Of a DNA stretch of 64,000 bases, positions 8,230 to 14,665 are shown piece after piece. Under the pieces are notes generated by a model, which had not been told where the DNA came from, ran no database searches, and saw only the letters and a program-made list of their open reading frames with translations. Numbering within the stretch: the stretch's first letter is position 1; each line of letters begins with the position of its first letter. The translations under genes were made by a program, and so were the position numbers. Source of the stretch: JADJXV01 sp046328995 (GTDB lineage Bacteria > Bacteroidota > Ignavibacteria > Kapaibacteriales > UBA961); contig JAXLVN010000004.1 of NCBI GenBank assembly GCA_046328995.1, positions 62,001 through 126,000 of the forward strand. The letters are read 5' to 3'.

Positions 8230-9216
8230 ATGTACGGTAATGTAAGTATCATCGACAAATCCTCAAAAGACCCGCTCGCCGGCGAAGATCCGGTGCTGCT
8301 CGCAGAGTTCGAGGCCAAAATCGCCCGCGGTGAAAAAATCGAAGCCAATGACTGGATGCCGAAAGAATATCGCCGGCAATTAATCCGGATGATTGAGCAG
8401 CATGCACACTCCGAAATTATCGGCGCCCTGCCGGAAGGCACGTGGATCACCCGCGCGCCGGGATTCAAACGCAAAATGGCGCTCATGGCGAAAGTACAGG
8501 ACGAAAGCGGACACTGTCAGCTGCTCTATAATGCCGCCGAAACGCTCGGCAAGACCCGCGAAGATATGATCAATGACCTCATCTCCGGCAAGTCGAAATA
8601 CTCGAATGTGTTTAATTATCCCGCCAAAACATGGGCCGATACCGCGGTCATCGCCTGGCTCATCGATGCCTCGGCGATTATTAATCAAGTGACTAATTCT
8701 AAAGGAAGTTATGCGCCATACTGCAGAGCGCTCGAACGTATCTGCATGGAAGAATCATTCCACCTGCGCTATGGGTATGATAATGTAGTAACGCTTGCGA
8801 CGGGCACGAAATTCCAACGCGAACAAGTTCAGGATGCACTCAACCGCTGGTGGAGACCGATCATGCACTTCTTCGGTCCGCCGGATGTGGCCTCCGTACA
8901 CGGTGAAATCCTCATGCGCTGGAAAGTAAAAATGGCAAGTAATGACGACATGCGTCAGCAGTTTTTTAATCAATACGTACCCAAAATTCTCGAATTAGGA
9001 CTCACAATTCCGGATGAAAATCTGAAAAAAGACCCCGAAACGAAAAAGTGGACGTATTCCGACCCCGATTGGGATGAATTCTTCCGCGTGATTAAAGGCG
9101 ACGGCCCGTGCAACAAAGAACGCATCGCCGTGCGTCGCCGCGCAGAAGAAGAAGGCCGCTGGGTGCGCGCTGCCCTCGTAAAGCCGACGATGAGCTATGC
9201 CGTGCCGCTCTCATAA
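8230..9216 (+). CDS. paaA: 1,2-phenylacetyl-CoA epoxidase subunit PaaA
   Basis: Di-iron oxygenase subunit that epoxidises the ring of phenylacetyl-CoA in aerobic phenylacetate breakdown. Length 328 residues, normal for PaaA. Ferritin-like iron ligands are visible in EQHAHSE, DESGHCQLLY and MEESFHLRYG. ALPEGTWITRAPGFKRKMAL and the C-terminal RRRAEEEGRWVRAA are also family-typical. It starts 24 bp after the HmuY-like gene and is followed by paaB after 133 bp. Structural partner paaC, electron-transfer paaE and maturation gene paaD are not in the window, so a complete epoxidase would need genes elsewhere. Confidence 0.95.
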   Translation: MYGNVSIIDKSSKDPLAGEDPVLLAEFEAKIARGEKIEANDWMPKEYRRQLIRMIEQHAHSEIIGALPEGTWITRAPGFKRKMALMAKVQDESGHCQLLYNAAETLGKTREDMINDLISGKSKYSNVFNYPAKTWADTAVIAWLIDASAIINQVTNSKGSYAPYCRALERICMEESFHLRYGYDNVVTLATGTKFQREQVQDALNRWWRPIMHFFGPPDVASVHGEILMRWKVKMASNDDMRQQFFNQYVPKILELGLTIPDENLKKDPETKKWTYSDPDWDEFFRVIKGDGPCNKERIAVRRRAEEEGRWVRAALVKPTMSYAVPLS

Positions 9217-9289
9217 TGGAGGCATCGTAACGCTCCGAGAAAAAAATCCTTGTATGACTTTTGTCATATATTGAGCTCAACCAACGTTG

Positions 9290-9297
9290 TATTTTTG
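9290..9297 (+). promoter_or_regulatory. Bacteroidota-type -7 box (TATTTTTG) before paaB
   Basis: Exact TAnnTTTG match 52 bp upstream of the paaB ATG, inside the 133-bp gap between paaA and paaB. It suggests paaB can be transcribed separately. The -33 element is weak (TTG at 9271-9273). Confidence 0.4.
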
Positions 9298-9349
9298 CAG
9301 GGGTGAATAGTCCATTCATCCCTGTTTTTTATTTATCAGAAAGAATGAA

Positions 9350-9736
9350 ATGCAAGTATTTACATCACTCGACCCGCGGATAAACAGAGCCGCCGTGCCT
9401 CAGCATCCGGATACAGAATTTGCTCCCAAGCAAGCACTCGATCAGACACAAACGTATGAAGTGTTTCATCAGGCCAAGACCGGTGGACATCATACGCATG
9501 TAGGGTCGGTGCATGCGCCGTCTCCCGAACTCGCTCTTGCGTTCGCCAAAGAGCAGTTCGCACGCCGCGGTGAGGCCGTCAGTCTGTGGGTGGTGAATTC
9601 CCGCGATATTACCGCTATCGATGTGCGCGACTCCGATATCTTCGACACAGCGACCGATAAGCCGTATCGCGAGGTCACAGCGTATGCCAATACCCGCGAA
9701 AAAATTGAGGCATTTAAAAACAAACAACAAGCGTAA
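9350..9736 (+). CDS. paaB: 1,2-phenylacetyl-CoA epoxidase subunit PaaB
   Basis: Small subunit of the phenylacetyl-CoA epoxidase; it helps assemble the complex and has no catalytic metal. It is 128 residues long. Recognised by YEVFHQAKTGGHHTHVGSVH, the segment ALAFAKEQFARRGEAVSLWVV and the C-terminal REVTAYANTREKIEAF, all characteristic of PaaB. It lies 133 bp after paaA, with a promoter-like box between, and is followed at once by a 9-bp inverted repeat (9736-9764) and a strong terminator. The cluster therefore ends here without paaC, paaD or paaE. Confidence 0.94.
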   Translation: MQVFTSLDPRINRAAVPQHPDTEFAPKQALDQTQTYEVFHQAKTGGHHTHVGSVHAPSPELALAFAKEQFARRGEAVSLWVVNSRDITAIDVRDSDIFDTATDKPYREVTAYANTREKIEAFKNKQQA

Positions 9737-9772
9737 CAGACTATATTTGAATAGGATAGTCTGTTGTAACTG

Positions 9773-9812
9773 AAAAGCCCTTTACTGCACATCATGCGGT
9801 AAAGGGCTTTTT
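9773..9812. terminator. Bidirectional terminator between paaB and the convergent lipoprotein gene
   Basis: AAAAGCCCTTTAC / GTAAAGGGCTTTT arms form a long stem with A-rich and T-rich flanks, so it can serve both strands. A second perfect 9-bp inverted repeat (ACAGACTAT / ATAGTCTGT, 9736-9764) lies just before it. Confidence 0.9.
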
Positions 9813-9829
9813 ATTTCGCTTGGGGTTAT

Positions 9830-10234
9830 TTATTCGGCGATATCAACGATGAACCATGAATCGGCGATTTTTTGAGTGGTGAAGGTCATTTTCTTCTGAT
9901 AGTCGAATTCGAGCTTCACGTGCTGCATAGTCGTCGATATGGTATCGGTACGGGTGAGGGTAATCGGCTTCTTGGCGATAAGGCGTCCGAGACGATTCAT
10001 CTCGTCGTAGAGTTCATATTTTTCAATTGCTAAGAGCTGACGTCCATTCGGACGGGCGAGCACTTCGGTGGCGGCGGGAGCATTATTACTGTCGAGCTCG
10101 GACTTGAATAAATACACAGCGCCGACAGCAGAACGCTGATTGATTTCCTGTACCGGCGGGCGTTTGGAACCCACGGTAAAGACTTCACAACCGGCGACAG
10201 CGAGGAACGAAACGATAACGAGTGTGTGTTTCAT
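9830..10234 (-). CDS. Putative lipoprotein, function unknown
   Basis: Protein of 134 residues with a short signal peptide and lipobox LAVAGC (Cys near residue 16), so it is probably an outer-membrane-facing lipoprotein. The rest is a small mixed alpha/beta domain ending IADSWFIVDIAE, somewhat like NTF2- or DUF4878-type folds, but I do not recognise the family. Its start overlaps the stop of the upstream hydrolase gene by 4 bp (ATGA), so the two are translationally coupled. It is the last gene of a three-gene minus-strand operon and ends against the bidirectional terminator. Confidence 0.75.
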   Translation of the reverse strand: MKHTLVIVSFLAVAGCEVFTVGSKRPPVQEINQRSAVGAVYLFKSELDSNNAPAATEVLARPNGRQLLAIEKYELYDEMNRLGRLIAKKPITLTRTDTISTTMQHVKLEFDYQKKMTFTTQKIADSWFIVDIAE

Positions 10235-11079
10235 AAATCAGATAAGCCAAAAAATTGACAGGTATAGTCAAGTGCCGACTCGAGTGCCGGCGTCGACTGC
10301 TCAAAAGGATGCACCACGCCGAACGTATGTCCGGTATTTGGAATAAGATGCAGGGTAATTGCCTCATTACTCGCAGCGAGCTTCTTCGCCTCGCGTACGG
10401 GAACGGTCATATCCTGCTCGCCATGTATGACGAGAAGCTTCGCACCCAGTGTCTGCGCCGCATCGGTCAGAGAGAATTCCCGGGAATGGAGCTCGATGTC
10501 ATTGAGGAAATCAACATTCATGCCAAGCGTTTGATGGGTGCGGGAATTTTCTACTTCGAAGGTCCCGGTCTCCCGCCAGAGACGTTTTTGGCGTTCGGAA
10601 AAGCGCTCAAATGTCCCGATCGAATTCCACACTGCGACCTTCGTAACAGATTCTGATTCCATTGCTCCCGTCAGCAGGGCGATGCCGCCGCCGCGGGAAT
10701 GTCCGACGAGATAAATTTCACCATTCCATTGAGGGAATTCCGATGGAAAACTGTCAGTAATTTTCCTCACTGTCAGGCGCGCTTCCTCAAGCTCTAACGA
10801 TATCGTATTTCTTGCAAAATCATCGGGATATTCTACCTTGTCGGAGCCGGGAGCATAGCCGTTGAGCGAGAAATTGCCGCAGACGGTTATTGCCCCGCGC
10901 CGCGCAATTTCGGAAGAAACATACGGGAAGAATCCCCAGTCTTTAAATCCCTTAAACCCATGAAACAGCAGCACAACCGGCTGAGGAATGTCGGATGCGG
11001 CCGAGGAGCGTATATCGGCTACGATTTCTTTGCCGCTCGGACTCTCTATCCTCATCGTATGCAGGTGAAGGTCATTCAT
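10231..11079 (-). CDS. Alpha/beta hydrolase (dienelactone hydrolase/esterase-like)
   Basis: Cytoplasmic serine hydrolase of 282 residues. The nucleophile elbow is GHSRGGG (Ser near residue 150), the acid is in HGEQDMTVP (Asp near residue 230) and the histidine is in NTGHTFG (near residue 260). The oxyanion region LLFHGFKGFKDWGFFP and the cap are family-typical. No signal peptide. It sits 3 bp after the AtuA-like gene and overlaps the downstream lipoprotein gene by 4 bp. Substrate is unknown; an acyl ester or acyl-CoA thioester would fit the neighbouring acyl-CoA-type genes, but that is inference. Confidence 0.85.
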   Translation of the reverse strand: MNDLHLHTMRIESPSGKEIVADIRSSAASDIPQPVVLLFHGFKGFKDWGFFPYVSSEIARRGAITVCGNFSLNGYAPGSDKVEYPDDFARNTISLELEEARLTVRKITDSFPSEFPQWNGEIYLVGHSRGGGIALLTGAMESESVTKVAVWNSIGTFERFSERQKRLWRETGTFEVENSRTHQTLGMNVDFLNDIELHSREFSLTDAAQTLGAKLLVIHGEQDMTVPVREAKKLAASNEAITLHLIPNTGHTFGVVHPFEQSTPALESALDYTCQFFGLSDL

Positions 11080-11082
11080 CGA

Positions 11083-11412
11083 TTAATTCAGTAATGAGTC
11101 CGGTACGTCGATTTCCATTTGGAGCATGGCAGTTGCGATTGTTTTGCCCTGCGCGTCGAGCTTGAGCGATACCGTGCCGCCGCCGCCGAGAGTATTATGA
11201 AGCAGGAAATTGACTGCCCAGAGATTCGGCATTTCATAGCGTTCGACCTCGCCGAGGCAGATTCCTTCGAAGTGTTTTTTGACACGTTCGGTGGTAAGGA
11301 TATCACGGATAACGGGATACCATTCTTCACGAAATGCGATCACACCGCAATTAGCCGCATCGCCTTTGTCACCACTGCGGGCATGAGCGAGCTTGGAAAG
11401 AGGAATTTTCAT
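11083..11412 (-). CDS. AtuA-related C-terminal (ferredoxin-fold) domain protein
   Basis: Protein of 109 residues corresponding to the small C-terminal domain of AtuA-type proteins (acyclic terpene utilisation; geranyl-CoA carboxylase-associated). Recognised by the opening LSKLAHARSGDKGDAANCGVIA and the segment LWAVNFLLHNTLGGGGTVSL. In many bacteria it is fused to, or encoded just after, the large AtuA domain. Here it stands alone at the head of a three-gene operon with a hydrolase and a lipoprotein. Function of the isolated domain is not established. Confidence 0.8.
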   Translation of the reverse strand: MKIPLSKLAHARSGDKGDAANCGVIAFREEWYPVIRDILTTERVKKHFEGICLGEVERYEMPNLWAVNFLLHNTLGGGGTVSLKLDAQGKTIATAMLQMEIDVPDSLLN

Positions 11413-11755
11413 ACGAGTATTGGATTAGGAGGTTGGATGTATTCTGCAAGGCGCACTTGCGTCGCCTGATAAGCGAGTGCAAAAATACGGCGTTTTGACG
11501 GGTTTTGGTACTACTTTTCAGCTCTTGCTCTCACTTCGCAGGCAAATGAATACCACTTCAGGTAAAAAGAGGTGTAATCTACACTGTGTACTCGATAATT
11601 CTTTGCTTGGAAAAGCTCTGTTTTCTTCGTAATTTTTCGGTGAATTCCATATAGTCGTGCATCACTCCTTCACTCAGGCACTCCTCACTGGGGCATTCAC
11701 GCTTTCTATTTGACCGAATCCCTCTACGATATTTTTCAATTTCTAAGGTTCTTGT
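11413..11755. other. Divergent intergenic region, no gene seen
   Basis: 343 bp between the minus AtuA-like operon and a plus lipoprotein gene. No open frame with coding character. The only recognised element is the promoter-like module at 11607-11637, which is repeated upstream of the next plus gene. Confidence 0.7.
11607..11637 (+). promoter_or_regulatory. Promoter module TTGG-19 bp-TAATTTTT
   Basis: TTGG and TAATTTTT are separated by 19 bp that end TGTTTTCTTCG. The same arrangement, with 11 identical bases before the -7 box, recurs at 12358-12387, so the module is repeated rather than chance. It lies about 120 bp upstream of the lipoprotein start. Confidence 0.5.
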
Positions 11756-12265
11756 ATGAATAGCACACGTCGCATATCGCTCTCCGTTTCCGCACTCGGA
11801 ATCGTTGCCTCACTGGTATTTGCATCCTGCACCGATTGTCGCTGGGTAGAAGACTGCCGGTGTAAAGACGGCGGTTATTGGGATTGTCCTCCGGCGCCGG
11901 TCGAGCCGATCGCGCGAACGCCATCGATTACTATTTCAATTGCAGGAGAGAGACGGTATAATTCTAATCGTATGCAAACGACATTCACCTATACCGTTAA
12001 AAATTTTGGCAATGGAATTGCCAAAAATGTGACGTGCAGAATGAAGGTGATTGGAGTGGATTGTAATGGATCGATGCAGCTAAAAACGATGGTAAACGAA
12101 ACCCAAGCCATAGGGTCCATTCAGCCGTCGAGCTCTGCTACACTTACCAAAAGCGTCTCGGATGTGGCTGTGTATGGTTCGAGTATTTATACCGTTGGGC
12201 TAGAAGTGACTTGTACTGACGAACAAGGCAAGTCCTATACTTCCGAACAATATATCGACTATTAG
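11756..12265 (+). CDS. Putative lipoprotein with a CARDB-like beta domain
   Basis: Protein of 169 residues. Signal peptide with lipobox VFASC (Cys near residue 24), followed by a Cys-rich linker (CTDCRWVEDCRCKD...WDC) and a proline-rich spacer. Residues about 60-165 look like a CARDB/bacterial Ig-like domain: FTYTVKNFGNGIAKNVTCRMKV and a final VGLEVTCTDEQG strand. Such domains serve adhesion or display outside the cell; no enzymatic motif is seen. It stands alone on the plus strand, followed by a 34-bp perfect palindrome. Confidence 0.75.
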   Translation: MNSTRRISLSVSALGIVASLVFASCTDCRWVEDCRCKDGGYWDCPPAPVEPIARTPSITISIAGERRYNSNRMQTTFTYTVKNFGNGIAKNVTCRMKVIGVDCNGSMQLKTMVNETQAIGSIQPSSSATLTKSVSDVAVYGSSIYTVGLEVTCTDEQGKSYTSEQYIDY

Positions 12266-12331
12266 CTGTAGAACGCTCTCATCTTCCGGTTCCCTCCCTC
12301 ATTACCCACACGAGCTCAACGATGACAATAC

Positions 12332-12365
12332 TTCACCAAGAAGCAGGAGTCTGCTTCTTGGTGAA
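12332..12365. repeat. Perfect 15-bp inverted repeat, hairpin or operator
   Basis: TTCACCAAGAAGCAG and its exact reverse complement flank a GAGT loop. It lies 66 bp after the lipoprotein stop and lacks a proper T tail. Its right arm contains the TTGG (-33) element of the following promoter. It could be a terminator hairpin, an operator, or both. Confidence 0.8.
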
Positions 12366-12387
12366 CTTGTGTTTTCTTCGTAATTTT
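12358..12387 (+). promoter_or_regulatory. Promoter module TTGG-19 bp-TAATTTT, second copy
   Basis: Same layout as 11607-11637: TTGG, a 19-bp spacer ending TGTTTTCTTCG, then TAATTTTC. It lies about 100 bp upstream of the TerB-like membrane protein gene, and its TTGG overlaps the palindrome. Confidence 0.5.
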
Positions 12388-12486
12388 CCCGTTGATTGCT
12401 TAGCGACTAGCGTTACTGCCGTGCTGCCTTTCTCTCGTCCATTCTTCCCGTTCATTGCAATGCTTCTTCTCTGCTTATAATTAGCT

Positions 12487-13443
12487 ATGGATACATTTAT
12501 TACTCTGCTTCGTGCTCTGGTCTGGTGTTCGCTGCTGTTTTCTCTCGTCGAGGTCTATCTTAAAATCAACAAACTCTGGAAGCGCAAGCATGAGCGCGTC
12601 GTGGCCGAGTCGCAGTCGATAATGGCAGAGACGCTGAGCTTGCTGTCGATTCTTCCGCTCTTGATTCTTTATATTGTCGATCATCAGCTTGAGGGTATCT
12701 TCGACCTTGTTATCTGGATACCGGTCAATGTCTTAGTGATTTTTATCGGTGCAGGATTCTGGATACGCGGCGAGCGCGGCAAGGGAATCTGGCATTTGAT
12801 ACTCATCTCGCTGCGCCTGGAGCGTGCGGAAGTCGGCGATCTTGCAAAGTCATTTTTCAAGCCGGCGGGTTCGGACAAAATCATCGCCATTCTCGCGCAG
12901 ATTGCGATGATTGACGACACATTAGACAAGCGGGAGATGCATTTTATCGAGACATTTGCCCGGACATGGGGGATACCGTTCACGACTGACGATATCGGCC
13001 GTTATCGCAGGCAGAGTGAAAATTGGAGTTTTATTACTTTGCGCGAGAGTGTAAAGGAATATTTAGCGATTTCGCCGCCTGTCGAGCAGGTAGCGCAGCT
13101 GCGGGATACAATTCAGGCGCTCGTCAATATCGACGAGTCAGTCTCGGCGGAGGAGGCGCTTGTGTCGTCGGAGATGAACGGAATGCTGATGAATTATGTA
13201 GGAGAAGAAGGGCAGCCGAAGGTAATGTATGAGGTGTATATAGCGCCGCAAAGTGAGGAGAAAGAACGGCTTGTGCGTACCTTCCTGCCGAATGCCAAGC
13301 CCAAGCCCTCGGCCGGCGGATATGGATTCCTCGTCGATACATTTTACTCGGAGGAGTATGCGGAAATTATCTGTACAAAATACCGTGAACTCGAATTATT
13401 GACCTTCGTCATCAAGAATACTCCGCAGCAGGGGGCTGTATAA
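12487..13443 (+). CDS. Membrane protein with TerB-like domain
   Basis: Protein of 318 residues. Three hydrophobic segments near residues 7-25, 50-65 and 73-92 make an N-terminal membrane part. Residues about 120-200 resemble the TerB/tellurite-resistance-like helical domain: IIAILAQIAMIDDTLDKREMHFIETFA, with the acidic DD..D cluster seen in the family. The C-terminal third (KVMYEVYIAPQSEEKERLVRTF) is a soluble domain I do not recognise. TerB-like domains bind metal ions and often sit in membrane-linked stress or conflict systems; no other ter gene is nearby. The function is unknown. Confidence 0.65.
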   Translation: MDTFITLLRALVWCSLLFSLVEVYLKINKLWKRKHERVVAESQSIMAETLSLLSILPLLILYIVDHQLEGIFDLVIWIPVNVLVIFIGAGFWIRGERGKGIWHLILISLRLERAEVGDLAKSFFKPAGSDKIIAILAQIAMIDDTLDKREMHFIETFARTWGIPFTTDDIGRYRRQSENWSFITLRESVKEYLAISPPVEQVAQLRDTIQALVNIDESVSAEEALVSSEMNGMLMNYVGEEGQPKVMYEVYIAPQSEEKERLVRTFLPNAKPKPSAGGYGFLVDTFYSEEYAEIICTKYRELELLTFVIKNTPQQGAV

Positions 13444-13457
13444 AAAAGCAGGCAGGG

Positions 13458-13667
13458 TTATTTTTTTTTGCGGTCAATTTTCGGTGCAAATTCAGCGCGA
13501 TATTCCTGCACTTCGTCCCGGATTTTTTGGGCATAATCACGTAATTCCTGCATGTGCTTGCGCAGGCGTACACCGGCTTCGCGATTTTCTTTCTGGTAGA
13601 ATTTCGTGAAATCCTGCTCGAATGACTGCACGAGTTTGAGTAATTCTCCATACCGGTCGGCGCTCAT
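13458..13667 (-). CDS. Hc1-type histone H1-like DNA-binding protein
   Basis: Basic helical protein of 69 residues. It matches the short Bacteroidota Hc1/histone-H1-like family: LVQSFEQDFTKFYQKENREAG followed by RLRKHMQELRDYAQKIRDEVQE and a lysine-rich tail (KIDRKKK). It is expected to coat DNA as a nucleoid-associated protein. Its start overlaps the end of cutA by 4 bp, so the two genes are translationally coupled on the minus strand. The family name rests on recognition of this conserved stretch. Confidence 0.8.
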   Translation of the reverse strand: MSADRYGELLKLVQSFEQDFTKFYQKENREAGVRLRKHMQELRDYAQKIRDEVQEYRAEFAPKIDRKKK

Positions 13668-14014
13668 ATCTCTGCTTTCTCCCGGTCAAATTTTACGGAA
13701 TCAGCCATCCACTGTAAATACGATGGAGTAGCACTTTCGAGAGGAATTGCGATAATTTCGGGTGCATCGTAGGGGTGTAATTCGAGAATGCGGGGCTCTA
13801 AAAATTCAAGCTGACCGGCAGATGTTTTGATGAAGATCATCACCTCAAGCGACTCACGAATAGCGCCACGCCAACCATATATGGAATAAGTGCTTAATAC
13901 AATATTACAACATGCGGCAAGCCGCTCGGATACTAAGATACGGGCGATATTTTGGGCGTTGTCGTAGGAGTTGGTCGTCACGAGTACAAGGCGGAAATTC
14001 GATGCATTTTCCAT
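13664..14014 (-). CDS. cutA: Divalent-cation tolerance protein CutA
   Basis: Small trimeric protein of 116 residues with a ferredoxin-like fold, linked to copper/divalent metal tolerance. Family motifs are LVTTNSYDNAQNIARILVSERLAACCNI, the WRGAIRESLEVMIFIKT strand, and HPYDAPEIIAIPLE near the C-terminus. Length and the EI.A.P segment are as expected. It is first in a two-gene operon with the Hc1-like gene (4-bp overlap), an unusual pairing. Confidence 0.93.
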   Translation of the reverse strand: MENASNFRLVLVTTNSYDNAQNIARILVSERLAACCNIVLSTYSIYGWRGAIRESLEVMIFIKTSAGQLEFLEPRILELHPYDAPEIIAIPLESATPSYLQWMADSVKFDREKAEI

Positions 14015-14071
14015 ATGTTTGCGCTTGAATACAGTATGTGTTGAGTTAAAACTTTATCGAAATTACGAAAA

Positions 14072-14362
14072 ATGATTATTAATGCCATCTTTCTTCTCCA
14101 TATCCTTGCTGCTCTTTACGCTTTTACCAAGCGCTGGCAGGATGCCAATGTCCGCGAGGGTTTTCTCGGGGTAATTATTCTCGGGCTCGCCTTTACCATT
14201 CTCTGGGCGATTACCGGACAGGTAGCACGCCTGATTTCACCCGAAGGCGGGTATGCCTCGTGGTTCGACCGGGATACCATCTCCCTCACGCTCGTCGGCA
14301 TCTTAGACGGCATCTTCTTCTTCTTTTTCTTTCTGAAGGAAAAAGAAAAGCAGGCGGGCTGA
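14072..14362 (+). CDS. Small membrane protein, unknown
   Basis: Protein of 96 residues with three probable membrane helices (about residues 3-18, 32-50 and 70-88), the last a phenylalanine-rich run followed by a charged tail KEKEKQAG. I do not recognise the family. It lies divergent from cutA with 57 bp between the starts, sharing a short promoter region containing attacgaaaa-type sequence. Function unknown. Confidence 0.65.
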   Translation: MIINAIFLLHILAALYAFTKRWQDANVREGFLGVIILGLAFTILWAITGQVARLISPEGGYASWFDRDTISLTLVGILDGIFFFFFFLKEKEKQAG

Positions 14363-14665
14363 TGGTGAATACGTGGAAATTTTGGGTGGAATCTATAGGT
14401 TGGTAGAACACCCTACACCACCATCACTACCAGTACACACCTCTCTCTCTTTGTGAGTACCTACATCTCCATCGGCACTTCGTATTATCCATACTTCTCG
14501 GTGCTCATTCGATTAAGGGGGCAGTCGAAAGATGCGTTTGACTCTTGGTACTTTGTTAAAAATAAGAATGTTGTAAATATTTTTTGTAGATTACACTACT
14601 ACCCCGAGTGGGAATCCTTGCTTCCCCGGGTACATGATAATTTTTCATGGTAATCGGTCAAGTTT
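14363..14665. other. Intergenic region, no gene; possible promoter
   Basis: 303 bp with no convincing coding frame. A TTTG at 14552-14555 and a TATTTTTTG at 14578-14586 resemble a Bacteroidota promoter (one extra T in the -7 box) for the large surface protein downstream, with about 80 bp of leader. Confidence 0.5.
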
